From Magnetospira sp. QH-2 (GTDB lineage: Bacteria > Pseudomonadota > Alphaproteobacteria > Rhodospirillales > Magnetospiraceae), in assembly GCF_000968135.1 (NCBI RefSeq), contig NZ_FO538765.1, positions 883,819 to 947,818 on the forward strand: DNA of 64,000 nt, given 5' to 3'. Shown here one piece after another: positions 9,272-17,935 of the stretch; position 1 is the stretch's first letter, and each line of letters opens with the position of its first letter. A program made the translations under genes and the position numbers. The notes under the pieces are model-generated. The model worked only from the letters and a program-made list of their open reading frames with translations. It did not search any database and was not told where the DNA came from.

Positions 9272-9274
9272 GGC

Positions 9275-10426
9275 TCAGACCTCGACCACCCGTGCCTTGC
9301 CGTCCTTGACCGCCAGGGCCAGTTCGCCCCGACGCAGCCGCAGGGCATCGGCCCCGAACAGATCCATGCGCCATCCATCGAGGGTCTTGACCTGGGCCTT
9401 TTCGCCATAGGCGGCGATTTGTTCTACGTCATCGGCGGAGGCCAAGAGCTTCTGCGCCACGTCATGTTCCTGGCAGCGCAGTTTCAGCAATACCTTGAGT
9501 AATTCGGAAATGGGCGCGGCGCTTTTCGGCAGGGCGTCTCGGTGCGGGGCCTCCGGCCAATCTTCCTTGGGGACCGCCAGGCCGACCTGCACGGCGGCAA
9601 GCACGCCCTTGCCCACAGAACCCTTGGCCATGCCGTCGCTCATGCCACGCACCCGGGCCAGGGCCTCGACGGTTTCCGGCAGATGATGGGCAATTTCCAA
9701 TAGGGCTTCGTCGCGCAGCATGCGATTGCGTGGAATGTCGCGGGACTGAGCGGCTTCTTCGCGCCAGGCGGCCAACTCGCGCAGCACCGCCAAGGTGCGC
9801 GGTTTGGCGCCCCGGCCCTTGATGCGGCGATAGACCGTGCGCAGGTCCGGGTCATAGGTGCTGGGACTGGTTAGAATTTCCATCTCCCCATCCAGCCAGT
9901 GAGCCCGGCCGCTCTTTTCCATGCGGTCGCGCAGTTTCTCGAAGACCGGACGCAAATGGATCACGTCAGCCAACGCATAATCGATCTGTTTGTCCGTCAA
10001 AGGTCTTTTTGACCAATCGGTAAAGCGCGAAGATTTGTCGATCTTGGCCTTGGCCAGCTTGGCCACCAGATTTTCATAGGAGACCGAGTCCCCGAACCCG
10101 CAGACCATGGCCGCCACCTGGGTGTCGAACAGGGGATGCGGGACCTTGCCGGTCAGATTGAAGAAAATCTCCAGATCCTGACGTGCCGCGTGGAAAACCT
10201 TCAAGACCTGTTCATTGGCCATCAGGTCGAACAGCGGGGTCAGGTCGATACCCTCGGCCAGCGGATCTACCGCCTTGCTGTTTTTCGAGCCGCCCAATTG
10301 AACAAGGCAAAGCTTAGGCCAATAGGTTTTCTCGCGGAGAAATTCCGTATCGACGGTGACATAGGGTTCCTGGGCCAGTTCGGCGCAGAAATCGGCGAGA
10401 GTCTGACTATCACGGATCACAGGCAT
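9275..10426 (-). CDS. rnd: Ribonuclease D
   Basis: A 383-aa 3'-to-5' exoribonuclease involved in tRNA and stable-RNA 3' maturation. The DEDD exonuclease motifs are visible: D-T-E-F-L-R-E at residues 22-28 (Exo I), A-A-R-Q-D-L-E (Exo II), and Y-A-L-A-D-V (Exo III). They are followed by an HRDC-type domain (VLRELAAWREEAAQSRD). The ATG at 10426 (MPVIRDSQ) is preferred. The frame is open upstream through AT-rich sequence but that translation (FFICYYLLKYL) is not plausible. It converges with ppx with a three-base gap and is divergent from the RTX gene. Confidence 0.94.
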   Translation of the reverse strand: MPVIRDSQTLADFCAELAQEPYVTVDTEFLREKTYWPKLCLVQLGGSKNSKAVDPLAEGIDLTPLFDLMANEQVLKVFHAARQDLEIFFNLTGKVPHPLFDTQVAAMVCGFGDSVSYENLVAKLAKAKIDKSSRFTDWSKRPLTDKQIDYALADVIHLRPVFEKLRDRMEKSGRAHWLDGEMEILTSPSTYDPDLRTVYRRIKGRGAKPRTLAVLRELAAWREEAAQSRDIPRNRMLRDEALLEIAHHLPETVEALARVRGMSDGMAKGSVGKGVLAAVQVGLAVPKEDWPEAPHRDALPKSAAPISELLKVLLKLRCQEHDVAQKLLASADDVEQIAAYGEKAQVKTLDGWRMDLFGADALRLRRGELALAVKDGKARVVEV

Positions 10427-10628
10427 GACGTGGTCATACACTGATTCTCCATCCGGTCCCACTGAAATTAGATAAAAATTGATCAAATATTTAAGTAAAT
10501 AATAACAAATAAAAAACAATGTAAATTGATGTAAATATAAATATTTATGCTATTTCGCCCGTTTTCATTACCATTAGGGATAGAGTAAGTATTCAATGGT
10601 GACCTAAATTGCTGGCAAGGATAGTCAA
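10427..10628. promoter_or_regulatory. AT-rich divergent promoter region, rnd / RTX gene
   Basis: About 200 bases far richer in A and T than the surroundings, including runs such as AAATATAAATATTTAT near 10532-10548. It separates two divergent genes and ends in AAGGA, the ribosome site of the RTX gene. It should hold both promoters; exact -35/-10 elements cannot be assigned confidently. No gene is seen in it. Confidence 0.45.
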
Positions 10629-12407
10629 ATGTCTGTGTTCGATCGCTTCCTGGAACGCTTTTTGGAATCCGCTCCGTCAGAAGAGGACGGGTTGGCGGGG
10701 ATGGCGGACGAAGCCCCGGTTGATGGCGAGCCGGTCATTGACCCGCTGGTACAACCGCAAGAACCGTCGGATTCCGGTATGGACGGGCATTACGCGGAAA
10801 TCTGGGGCAATGGCCCCTTGGTCACGGGATCTGCTCCATCACCGGTTGGTGAGTCGGTAGTAGGATTCGCCCGCGACCTGGAGACCGGGACGTTTTCGCC
10901 CGGGACGTTTTCGGAAGTGGATGGCGACGATATCCAGCCCCTCTCCTTCGAGACCGCAACCCGCGAGACCCTGCCCGACAATGGACCGGCCTTCCGTCCG
11001 GTCCACCGGAACCATGAAAGCCGCGATCCGTCGCCCGATACATTTCGGTCGGTTGATGCACAAGCAACCAATCCGATTCAGCAGAACCCCGTTGATCCGG
11101 ACCAGGATCCCGATCCGATTCCCGATCCGGACCCTGTTGATGATCCCGTTGTTCTGACCGGCTCCGTTCTCACCGACCATCTCGAAGGCGGGAGTGGCGA
11201 TGATCATCTCGATGGTGGCTTCGGCCACGATACCCTTTCCGGGTTCGATGGCGATGACGACCTGATCGGCGGCTATGGGCGCGATGTATTGATTGGCGAT
11301 GGCGGTGATGACAGCCTGGATGGCGGCTATGACTCGGACAGGCTGTTCGGTGGCAATGGCGACGATTTCATCAGTGGCGGGGCTGGCGGCGACAGTCTGA
11401 CCGGCGGCGCCGGAGCCGACCGCCTCGAAGGTGGGAGCGGCGATGATGTCTATTTTATCGGTCCGGAGGCTCTGACCGATGTGGACGTGATCTTCGATGC
11501 CAGCGGCGTGGATTCCTTGCGCTTTGATGGTGTCGATCCCTTTGAGGCGGTGTCCCTGGTAATTCAGGAAGGCAATGACCTCAATCTGCTTTACGACGCG
11601 GGCGGCATTCTACGGCTGTTGGATTTCTACGACGGTCAGCCCATCGAACGCCTTGAGGCCAACGGCGAAATTTTTGCCACCAAAGCCGACGCCAGTGGCG
11701 GGGTCAGCTTCCATGATTTTGTCACCGGCTCCCCGGATCTGATTCTCGAAGGCGGCAGCGGTACCGATACCCTGTCCGGCGGCGATGGCGCCGATTTCAT
11801 CAGCGGCATGGATGGCGCCGATACCCTCAGCGGCGGCGCGGGCGATGACATCCTTTATGGCGGTTCAGACTCATTGAGCGTCTATGACCGCAACGACGTG
11901 ATCCATGGCGATGCGGGCGACGACAAGCTCTATGGCGGCTGGAACCATGATCAACTGTATGGCGACGAGGGCGCCGACAGCCTCTATGGCGGATTTGGCA
12001 ACGATACCCTGTCCGGCGGCGACGGGGATGACCGGCTGCTGGGCGAGTTTGGCCGCGACACCATGGACGGCGGCGCGGGCAATGATGTGCTCAACGGCGG
12101 CTTGGACGCGGATCGCATGGATGGCGGTACGGGGAACGACACCCTCACCGGCAGCCTGGGCAACGATACCTTTCTGTTTCGGCGCGGCGGCGGGGCGGAC
12201 CGGGTGACGGATTTCACCGCCCTGTCCGCCGGCGCGGCCTATGCGGACAAGATGGATCTGGGCGACTACGGGTTTGCCGGGTTTGGTGCCCTAAGCATCG
12301 ATGAAGACTCCGACGATAACGCGGTAATTGATCTGGGGGGCGGCAACAGCGTCACTCTCACCGGCGTGCGCGCCGACGACCTAAGCGACGGCGATTTCCT
12401 TTTTTGA
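10629..12407 (+). CDS. RTX (hemolysin-type calcium-binding repeat) secreted protein
   Basis: A 592-aa acidic protein. Residues 1-180 are non-repetitive and end in a D-P-D-P-I-P-D-P-D-P linker. Two blocks of glycine-aspartate nonapeptides (GGxGxDxLx; about residues 188-275 and 375-520) are separated by about 95 residues without repeats. The C-terminus has the usual FLF-GGGADRVTDF element and ends in D-F-L-F, a type I secretion signal. Such proteins are exported unfolded and fold around calcium outside the cell. No protease, lipase or other catalytic domain is recognisable, so the role (surface layer, adhesion or biofilm matrix) is open. It lies directly upstream of its probable exporter genes. 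Confidence 0.9.
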   Translation: MSVFDRFLERFLESAPSEEDGLAGMADEAPVDGEPVIDPLVQPQEPSDSGMDGHYAEIWGNGPLVTGSAPSPVGESVVGFARDLETGTFSPGTFSEVDGDDIQPLSFETATRETLPDNGPAFRPVHRNHESRDPSPDTFRSVDAQATNPIQQNPVDPDQDPDPIPDPDPVDDPVVLTGSVLTDHLEGGSGDDHLDGGFGHDTLSGFDGDDDLIGGYGRDVLIGDGGDDSLDGGYDSDRLFGGNGDDFISGGAGGDSLTGGAGADRLEGGSGDDVYFIGPEALTDVDVIFDASGVDSLRFDGVDPFEAVSLVIQEGNDLNLLYDAGGILRLLDFYDGQPIERLEANGEIFATKADASGGVSFHDFVTGSPDLILEGGSGTDTLSGGDGADFISGMDGADTLSGGAGDDILYGGSDSLSVYDRNDVIHGDAGDDKLYGGWNHDQLYGDEGADSLYGGFGNDTLSGGDGDDRLLGEFGRDTMDGGAGNDVLNGGLDADRMDGGTGNDTLTGSLGNDTFLFRRGGGADRVTDFTALSAGAAYADKMDLGDYGFAGFGALSIDEDSDDNAVIDLGGGNSVTLTGVRADDLSDGDFLF

Positions 12408-12431
12408 CCCCAGCGGCGGGAGAAACCCACC

Positions 12432-14165
12432 ATGTCGACCCATCAGACGGCCTTTCCCTTCAAGCAAACCCTGCGTCAAGGACGGCGGGTGCTGGCCCAT
12501 GTGGCGGGTTTCAGCCTGGCAACCAATCTGCTGGTGCTGGTGGTGCCCCTGTACATGATCCAGGTTTTTGACCGGGTATTGACCAGTCGAAGCGGGGATA
12601 CCTTGGTGGCCTTGACTGTAGGTGCCTTGATTGCCTTCGCGGCCTTGGCGGCACTGGAGCTGGTGCGCTCTCGACTGTTGGTCCGTCTGGGCGGCCAATT
12701 GGATCGCCGGTTGGGAACACCCTTGGCCAAGGCATTGGCCGATCCGCGTCTGCCCGAGGGCTATCGGGAACCGCGCTCGCTACGCGACCTGGAGACCCTG
12801 CGGGATTTCTTGACTGGTCCGACCATTATCGCCCTTCTGGATGCGCCTTGGGTGCCGCTGTATATTCTGATGATTGCCTTGTTGCACCCGGCCTTAGGTG
12901 TTTTGGCTCTGTGTGGTGCCCTGGCGTTGCTGGTCCTGGCCTGGATCAATGATGGCCTAATCCATGTGCCACTGGTGGAATCTCAAAGACCGCGCCGGGA
13001 AGGCCAGGCGATCGTTCAGGCCCTGTCGCATGAGGCGGAAACCGCCCATGCCCTGGGAATGGTATCGCGATTGGCCGATCGTTGGGCTCACTTGAATGCT
13101 CAGGCGCAGACATTGCAGTCCAGGGCCGCGGACCATGCTGGTACCGTGATGGCCGTCAGTCGATTTCTACGCCTGGCCTTACAGGTGGGAATCATGGGGC
13201 TGGCCGCCTGGCTTGTCATCGCGGGTGAGTTGACCGCCGGCGCGATGATTGCCGCATCCATCATCCTGGCGCGCGCCTTGAGCCCGGTGGAACAAGCCAT
13301 GGGGTTGTGGCGCCAGGTCCGGAACGCTCGCAGCGCCTATGCCCGCCTGACCATGGTGGCTTCCGGTCTCGACGGTCGCGCCACGCCCAGCGACATGCCG
13401 ATTCCACGGACGGGTTTGAGCTTCAGCAACCTTGCTTGGTTCCCGCGTGGGGCCGATGCGCCGCTGTTCGATGGCCTGAACTTGGATATGAATCCTGGGC
13501 AGGTGTTGGGTATCACCGGTCCATCGGGCGGTGGCAAGACCAGCCTGGCCCGGATGGTTGCCGGTTTGGTGACTCCCCATCAGGGGGCCCTGCGACTAGG
13601 GAGTGCCGATCTGCGCTCATGGGAGGGCGATCGGTTTGGCGAGCATCTCGGCTATCTGCCGCAGAATCCGACCCTGTTCCCCGGTTCCATCCGCGACAAT
13701 ATCGCGCGCTTCTCCGATGCGCCTGCCGAAGCTGTGATCGCGGCGGCGAAATTGGCTGGTGTTCACGAACGCATTCACAAGCTGCCTTTGGGCTATGATA
13801 CCTCGGTAGAGCGTGATCCGGCGCTGCTATCGGGCAGTTTGCATCAGGGGATCGCCCTGGCCCGGGCCCTGTTTGGCGACCCCCATCTGGTGGTGCTGGA
13901 CGAGCCCTATTCCAACATGGACCCGGAGGCGGTGGACTCCCTGATCCGCGCCCTGACCCAGCTCAAGGCCCGCCGCGCCGTGGTGGTCATGGTCGCCCAG
14001 CGCCCCAGCCTGCTGGCCCACTGTGATCTGCGCCTGACTCTGCGCGATGGCGAAACAACCCTGTGCCACCGTCAGACGCGCGCTCACCTGAAACTGGTCG
14101 GTGAAGCCGATGAGTCGGTGGTCACCCCCTTGCCCCTGCAAGCCGTTGGAGGAAATGCATCATGA
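12432..14165 (+). CDS. Type I secretion ABC transporter (PrtD-like), non-canonical ATPase motifs
   Basis: A 577-aa half-transporter: a six-helix membrane domain (about 20-310) and an ATPase domain (about 330-560). Its N-terminus (LVVPLYMIQVFDRVLTSRS) is typical of PrtD/LapB-type exporters. Walker A is intact (G-P-S-G-G-G-K-T-S-L), the Q-loop reads Y-L-P-Q, and Walker B is L-V-V-L-D-E-P. The signature is L-S-G-S-L-H-Q-G instead of L-S-G-G-Q-x-Q-R, and the H-loop reads V-A-Q-R-P-S where PrtD proteins have A-H-R-P-S, so the switch histidine is glutamine. It probably exports the RTX protein upstream. The outer-membrane TolC-type partner is not in this window. Confidence 0.92.
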   Translation: MSTHQTAFPFKQTLRQGRRVLAHVAGFSLATNLLVLVVPLYMIQVFDRVLTSRSGDTLVALTVGALIAFAALAALELVRSRLLVRLGGQLDRRLGTPLAKALADPRLPEGYREPRSLRDLETLRDFLTGPTIIALLDAPWVPLYILMIALLHPALGVLALCGALALLVLAWINDGLIHVPLVESQRPRREGQAIVQALSHEAETAHALGMVSRLADRWAHLNAQAQTLQSRAADHAGTVMAVSRFLRLALQVGIMGLAAWLVIAGELTAGAMIAASIILARALSPVEQAMGLWRQVRNARSAYARLTMVASGLDGRATPSDMPIPRTGLSFSNLAWFPRGADAPLFDGLNLDMNPGQVLGITGPSGGGKTSLARMVAGLVTPHQGALRLGSADLRSWEGDRFGEHLGYLPQNPTLFPGSIRDNIARFSDAPAEAVIAAAKLAGVHERIHKLPLGYDTSVERDPALLSGSLHQGIALARALFGDPHLVVLDEPYSNMDPEAVDSLIRALTQLKARRAVVVMVAQRPSLLAHCDLRLTLRDGETTLCHRQTRAHLKLVGEADESVVTPLPLQAVGGNAS

Positions 14166-15475
14166 TCCGCAAACGCAAGATATTTGGACCGAGGCCAGAT
14201 GAAATGGCCAGATGGCAGCGTTTCGGCTGGTTCGTGGCCTTGGGGTTTCTGGGCGGAGGCTTGGTCTGGTCGGCAACCGCCCGGCTGGACTCCGCCGCCG
14301 TCGCTCCAGGTGTGGTCGGCGTGGAAAGCAACCGCAAGACCGTTGCGCATTTGGAAGGCGGGATAGTCAGCGAAATCAAGGTTCGGGACGGTGAGACAGT
14401 GACGGCGGGGCAGATGCTGTTGCAGTTGGACGATACCCAGGCCCGTGCCACGTTGGACCTGCTCGAAAAGCGTCGCATGTCGTTGCGGGCGGAACAGGAA
14501 CGCCTGCGAGCCGAGCGCGATGGTGCCGAGGCGATCAATTTTCCCGATGACCTGTTGGACAAGGCCGACAAGCCTGAATTTGCCGAGATCCTGGTGGGGC
14601 AGATCGATCTGTTCCAAAGCCGTCTCGAGCGGATGGCGGGACAGCAAAAAGTTATCACCGAGAGGATTGCAAAACTTGGCAAGGAGGTCGTCGGATACAA
14701 GGCCCAGGCAGCGGCTCACCAGGAGCGTCTTGCCCTGTTACGGGAAGAACAGATCGTTTTAGACAAATTGGGCAAAAAAGGCCTGGTGCCGAAAACCCAG
14801 CTCTTGGAGATCAAGCGTCGCATCGCCGAGGCCAAAGGCCATGTGGGAGATTACGCGGCGCGTATTGCCCGGTCCGAAGAGGCCGTGGCCGAACTGCGGG
14901 CCCAGGCGGCCCAACCCCGTGAACAGCAGCGTGCCCAGGTGGCCGAGCAATGGCAGAAGGTCCGGGTACGGCTCAATGAACTCGAGGAGAAAATCCATGC
15001 AGCAAGCGACATTCTGGCGCGCACCGGTGTGCGGGCCCCAATGGCCGGGCGGGTGGTGGACCTGCGCGTGCACACACCGGGCGGGATCGTGCAACCGGGC
15101 GAGCCCTTGCTCGATCTGGTGCCGAATGCGGACCGGCTGATGGTCGATCTGCGCATCGACCCGAAAGACATTGATGTGGTGCGGGTGGGTATGGCGGCGC
15201 AATTGCGCATGACCGCTTTCAATGCCCGCGCCACCCAACCTTTGGAGGGCACTTTGGTCTCTGTTTCGGCCGACCGTATGGTCGATCCGGTGAGCGGTCG
15301 AGCCTACTTCGCCGGCCGCGTACAGCCTGCGCTGCAACAAAAGGGTTTTGACATGGCTCGTCTGGGCTCCGGCATGCAGGCCGAGGTGCTGTTGGTCACG
15401 GGCGAGCGGACCGTACTGGACTATCTCACCGAACCGGTGTTCCGCAGCCTGCACCGGGCCGGACGGGAACATTAA
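14162..15475 (+). CDS. HlyD-family periplasmic adaptor of type I secretion system
   Basis: A 437-aa membrane fusion protein: one N-terminal transmembrane helix (about residues 20-42, FGWFVALGFLGGGLVW), a biotinyl-lipoyl-like half (HLEGGIVSEIKVRDGETVTAGQ), a long coiled coil (about 95-280), the second lipoyl half (RAPMAGRVVDLRVHTPGG), and a C-terminal beta-barrel region. It links the inner-membrane exporter to an outer-membrane channel. The start overlaps the stop of the ABC gene (ATGA), so the two are translated together. It ends the three-gene secretion operon. Confidence 0.94.
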   Translation: MIRKRKIFGPRPDEMARWQRFGWFVALGFLGGGLVWSATARLDSAAVAPGVVGVESNRKTVAHLEGGIVSEIKVRDGETVTAGQMLLQLDDTQARATLDLLEKRRMSLRAEQERLRAERDGAEAINFPDDLLDKADKPEFAEILVGQIDLFQSRLERMAGQQKVITERIAKLGKEVVGYKAQAAAHQERLALLREEQIVLDKLGKKGLVPKTQLLEIKRRIAEAKGHVGDYAARIARSEEAVAELRAQAAQPREQQRAQVAEQWQKVRVRLNELEEKIHAASDILARTGVRAPMAGRVVDLRVHTPGGIVQPGEPLLDLVPNADRLMVDLRIDPKDIDVVRVGMAAQLRMTAFNARATQPLEGTLVSVSADRMVDPVSGRAYFAGRVQPALQQKGFDMARLGSGMQAEVLLVTGERTVLDYLTEPVFRSLHRAGREH

Positions 15476-15506
15476 ACGCGAAAGACTTTAAACCGATCTT
15501 GGGGGG

Positions 15507-15566
15507 AAGGGAGCCGGGCCGCTCCCTTATGGGGATCCGGTGGGGGAAGCCTCCGCCGGATCCCTT
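15507..15566 (+). terminator. Hairpins ending the secretion operon
   Basis: Two inverted repeats follow the HlyD stop: AAGGGAGC / GCTCCCTT (15507-15528), and GGGATCCGG / CCGGATCCC (15532-15563) followed by TTTCGTTT. The second lies inside the 3' end of the converging MscS gene. Together they probably terminate the secretion operon, and the first may serve both strands. Confidence 0.55.
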
Positions 15567-17935
15567 TCGTTTGGCGCCGTGTGCAGGACCCGCTGCGGGA
15601 AGGGAATTTCGATCCCGGCTTCGTTCAGCCGCGCGTAAATGGTGAAGCGGATGTCCGACGCGGTGCTCATGCGGCTTTCCACATTGCGAAGATAAGCCCG
15701 CAATTCGAAGATCAAGGCGCTATCGCCAAAGTCCATGAACAGCACGAAAGGCAGTGGATAGGTCATCACGTTGGCATGCTCGCGGGCGCATTGCATCAAT
15801 ATCTCGCGCACCTGTTCCACGTCGCTGCCATAGGCCACCCCAACGACGATGTCCATGCGGCCCAGCAGGCTCTTGTGGGTCCAATTGAGCACCGAGGTCG
15901 AAATCAGTTCGGCGTTGGGGATGATCACGCTGGCCCGCTGAAAGGTCGTGATCTCGGTGGAGCGCACGTTGACTTTTTTGACCGTTCCTTCATGTGGTCC
16001 CACCACGACCCAGTCACCGGGCTTTATAGGCCTTTCGGCCAACAAGATCAGGCCGGAGACGAAGTTATTGACGATGGTCTGCAACCCAAAGCCGATACCC
16101 ACCGAAAGGGCACCGGCGATCAATGCCAGGTTGGTCAGGTCGATGCCCATGGCGGAGATACCCACCAACAAGCCAATCAGGACCCCCAAATAGCCAATGC
16201 CGGTTTTTAGGGCGTCGGAAATTCCTTTGTCCTGAGTCAGGTTGGGCAACAGATGCTGGGTGACTGATTTCTGCACTAACCGGGTGAGCAGCAGGATGCC
16301 GGTAAACAACACCAGGCCGAGGAAGATATCGGCTAGCGAGAAGGTATAAGATCCAATTTGCAGACCACGAAACATTCGACCGCCCATGTCCAGCATCTGC
16401 TCCGGGCGCAGGCCCCAAACCGGCAGAATCAGCAAGAAGGCCAGCAGGATCAATCCCAGGTCGGCAATCAGGAACAGCCAGACCTTCAACCGCTTTGCAC
16501 CGTCTTGGGAGATCGCCAGCGCATCGCGCAGGCCCTGGCCGAGACGGCTGTCACCTTCCAGCAACGCGGAGCCGGCCTCGCGCAACATGGTGCGCAGGAA
16601 CCAGACGATGCCCAGGGCAATGGTGCTGAGCACAAGCAAGCGCATCAAATAGCTGGCCAGTTGCCCATAGCCGATAAAGGCTACCAACGGGGCCGCCAAC
16701 AGGGCTGCCGAAAGCAGGGTGCGCAGCCGCGTGAGGACGGGGGCGCCATTGGATCTCTCCGCCTCAGTCTCTTCCTCTTGATCTGGAACCGCCTCCATAT
16801 ACTGGCCCCAGATGCGTCCCGAAAGGGTCGCCACCAGCACCGGCGCCAAAATCAAGGCCGTCAGGGTGGCATGGATCGCCTGAAAGGCTTCCGAGGGATC
16901 AACCCAGGTCAATGCTCGATAGGAGCCATCCAGGATCAAGAACAAAATGACCGATAGTTTGGCCCGGGTGACAAAAAGACGGGCCGCCGCTTCGCGCAAC
17001 GCCAGCAAACGCCATTGCAGGGCTTCCGGCGCCAGGGCCGCGTCGATCAACGAGCCGGCCAGCAGATAGATGATGACCCCGCGCGTCACGGCCACCACCG
17101 CGCTGGCCAACGCATCCTCGACCAACCCTCCCTCGACCACCAGAATGCCGATGGCGGCCAGAAACACCATGGGGATAATGCCATCGGTGATGCCCTCGGT
17201 GATGGCGGCCAGCAGGCGCCGGGACGCTCCGGGCTCGGCCACCGAGGGGTCCCGTCCGAAACGCCGCTTCAACCAGTGGCGCAAGGGCCAGCCAATGAGA
17301 GCCGCCAACAGGGCATAGGCCAGCACTTGCAGGGTGCGGGTACGTTTTTTGGATTCGGCGCGCACCTCGATCCACCAAGCATAGGGCGCATCGATGAAGG
17401 TCTCGCGAAACACCACCGAAAAATCGCGTGCGGCCACGGACCATACATCGGGGTCCAACGGCGACAAGCCCCGCTCGAACAAGGTATCACGCAAGACCTC
17501 GCGCTCAGAGCGCGACAGGTCGCGCAGGATTTGCTCCCCCTCTGCAATCAGCAGTCCCGCTTGCTTGGTTTCGGTTTCAAAGCGGGTCAAGTCTTCGGTC
17601 AACGCGGCCCGACGTTCGGCGATCACGGCGTCTTCAGGGGGCGCTCCTTCTTCCGGTTTGGGGCCCAGTTGATCAAGCAGGTCCTGAACTTGTTTCGCGC
17701 GGATCTGGCTGTCCCTACGGAGGTCGATGGCCCGTTCGATCAGGGCGCGGATCTTTTGGCGGTCAGGATTGACACCAGACTCGTTGAAGGCCCGAGGCGT
17801 GATGCTGGCCGCCAGGTCTTCCAGTTCCAGTTCCCAGGCCTGCAATTTGGGTCCGTGGTCGATGACGTCGTTCTGCGCCCGCGCGGTGCCCATGACGGCC
17901 AAACACAAGCCCAGGATCAACAGCCATCGAATCAT
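15527..17935 (-). CDS. Large MscS-family mechanosensitive channel with DUF3772 domain
   Basis: An 802-aa inner-membrane protein. A signal peptide (WLLILGLCLAVMGTARA) is followed by a periplasmic coiled-coil DUF3772 region (about 30-190), roughly ten membrane helices, and the conserved MscS pore and beta domain (GFGLQTIVNNFVSGLILL, then PIKPGDWV-V, about 590-650), with a C-terminal domain ending in E-I-P-F-P-Q-R. This is the MscK/YbdG-like long class, which opens under membrane tension. The ATG overlaps the stop of the giant sensor gene upstream (ATGA), so it is the last gene of the FIST-sensor-channel operon and may be translationally coupled to the sensor. Confidence 0.93.
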   Translation of the reverse strand: MIRWLLILGLCLAVMGTARAQNDVIDHGPKLQAWELELEDLAASITPRAFNESGVNPDRQKIRALIERAIDLRRDSQIRAKQVQDLLDQLGPKPEEGAPPEDAVIAERRAALTEDLTRFETETKQAGLLIAEGEQILRDLSRSEREVLRDTLFERGLSPLDPDVWSVAARDFSVVFRETFIDAPYAWWIEVRAESKKRTRTLQVLAYALLAALIGWPLRHWLKRRFGRDPSVAEPGASRRLLAAITEGITDGIIPMVFLAAIGILVVEGGLVEDALASAVVAVTRGVIIYLLAGSLIDAALAPEALQWRLLALREAAARLFVTRAKLSVILFLILDGSYRALTWVDPSEAFQAIHATLTALILAPVLVATLSGRIWGQYMEAVPDQEEETEAERSNGAPVLTRLRTLLSAALLAAPLVAFIGYGQLASYLMRLLVLSTIALGIVWFLRTMLREAGSALLEGDSRLGQGLRDALAISQDGAKRLKVWLFLIADLGLILLAFLLILPVWGLRPEQMLDMGGRMFRGLQIGSYTFSLADIFLGLVLFTGILLLTRLVQKSVTQHLLPNLTQDKGISDALKTGIGYLGVLIGLLVGISAMGIDLTNLALIAGALSVGIGFGLQTIVNNFVSGLILLAERPIKPGDWVVVGPHEGTVKKVNVRSTEITTFQRASVIIPNAELISTSVLNWTHKSLLGRMDIVVGVAYGSDVEQVREILMQCAREHANVMTYPLPFVLFMDFGDSALIFELRAYLRNVESRMSTASDIRFTIYARLNEAGIEIPFPQRVLHTAPNERDPAEASPTGSP

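Noticed and set aside
11161-12200. Possible tandem-repeat or CRISPR-like array
   Set aside because: The repeats are codons of the RTX glycine-aspartate nonapeptides, not spaced direct repeats with unique spacers.
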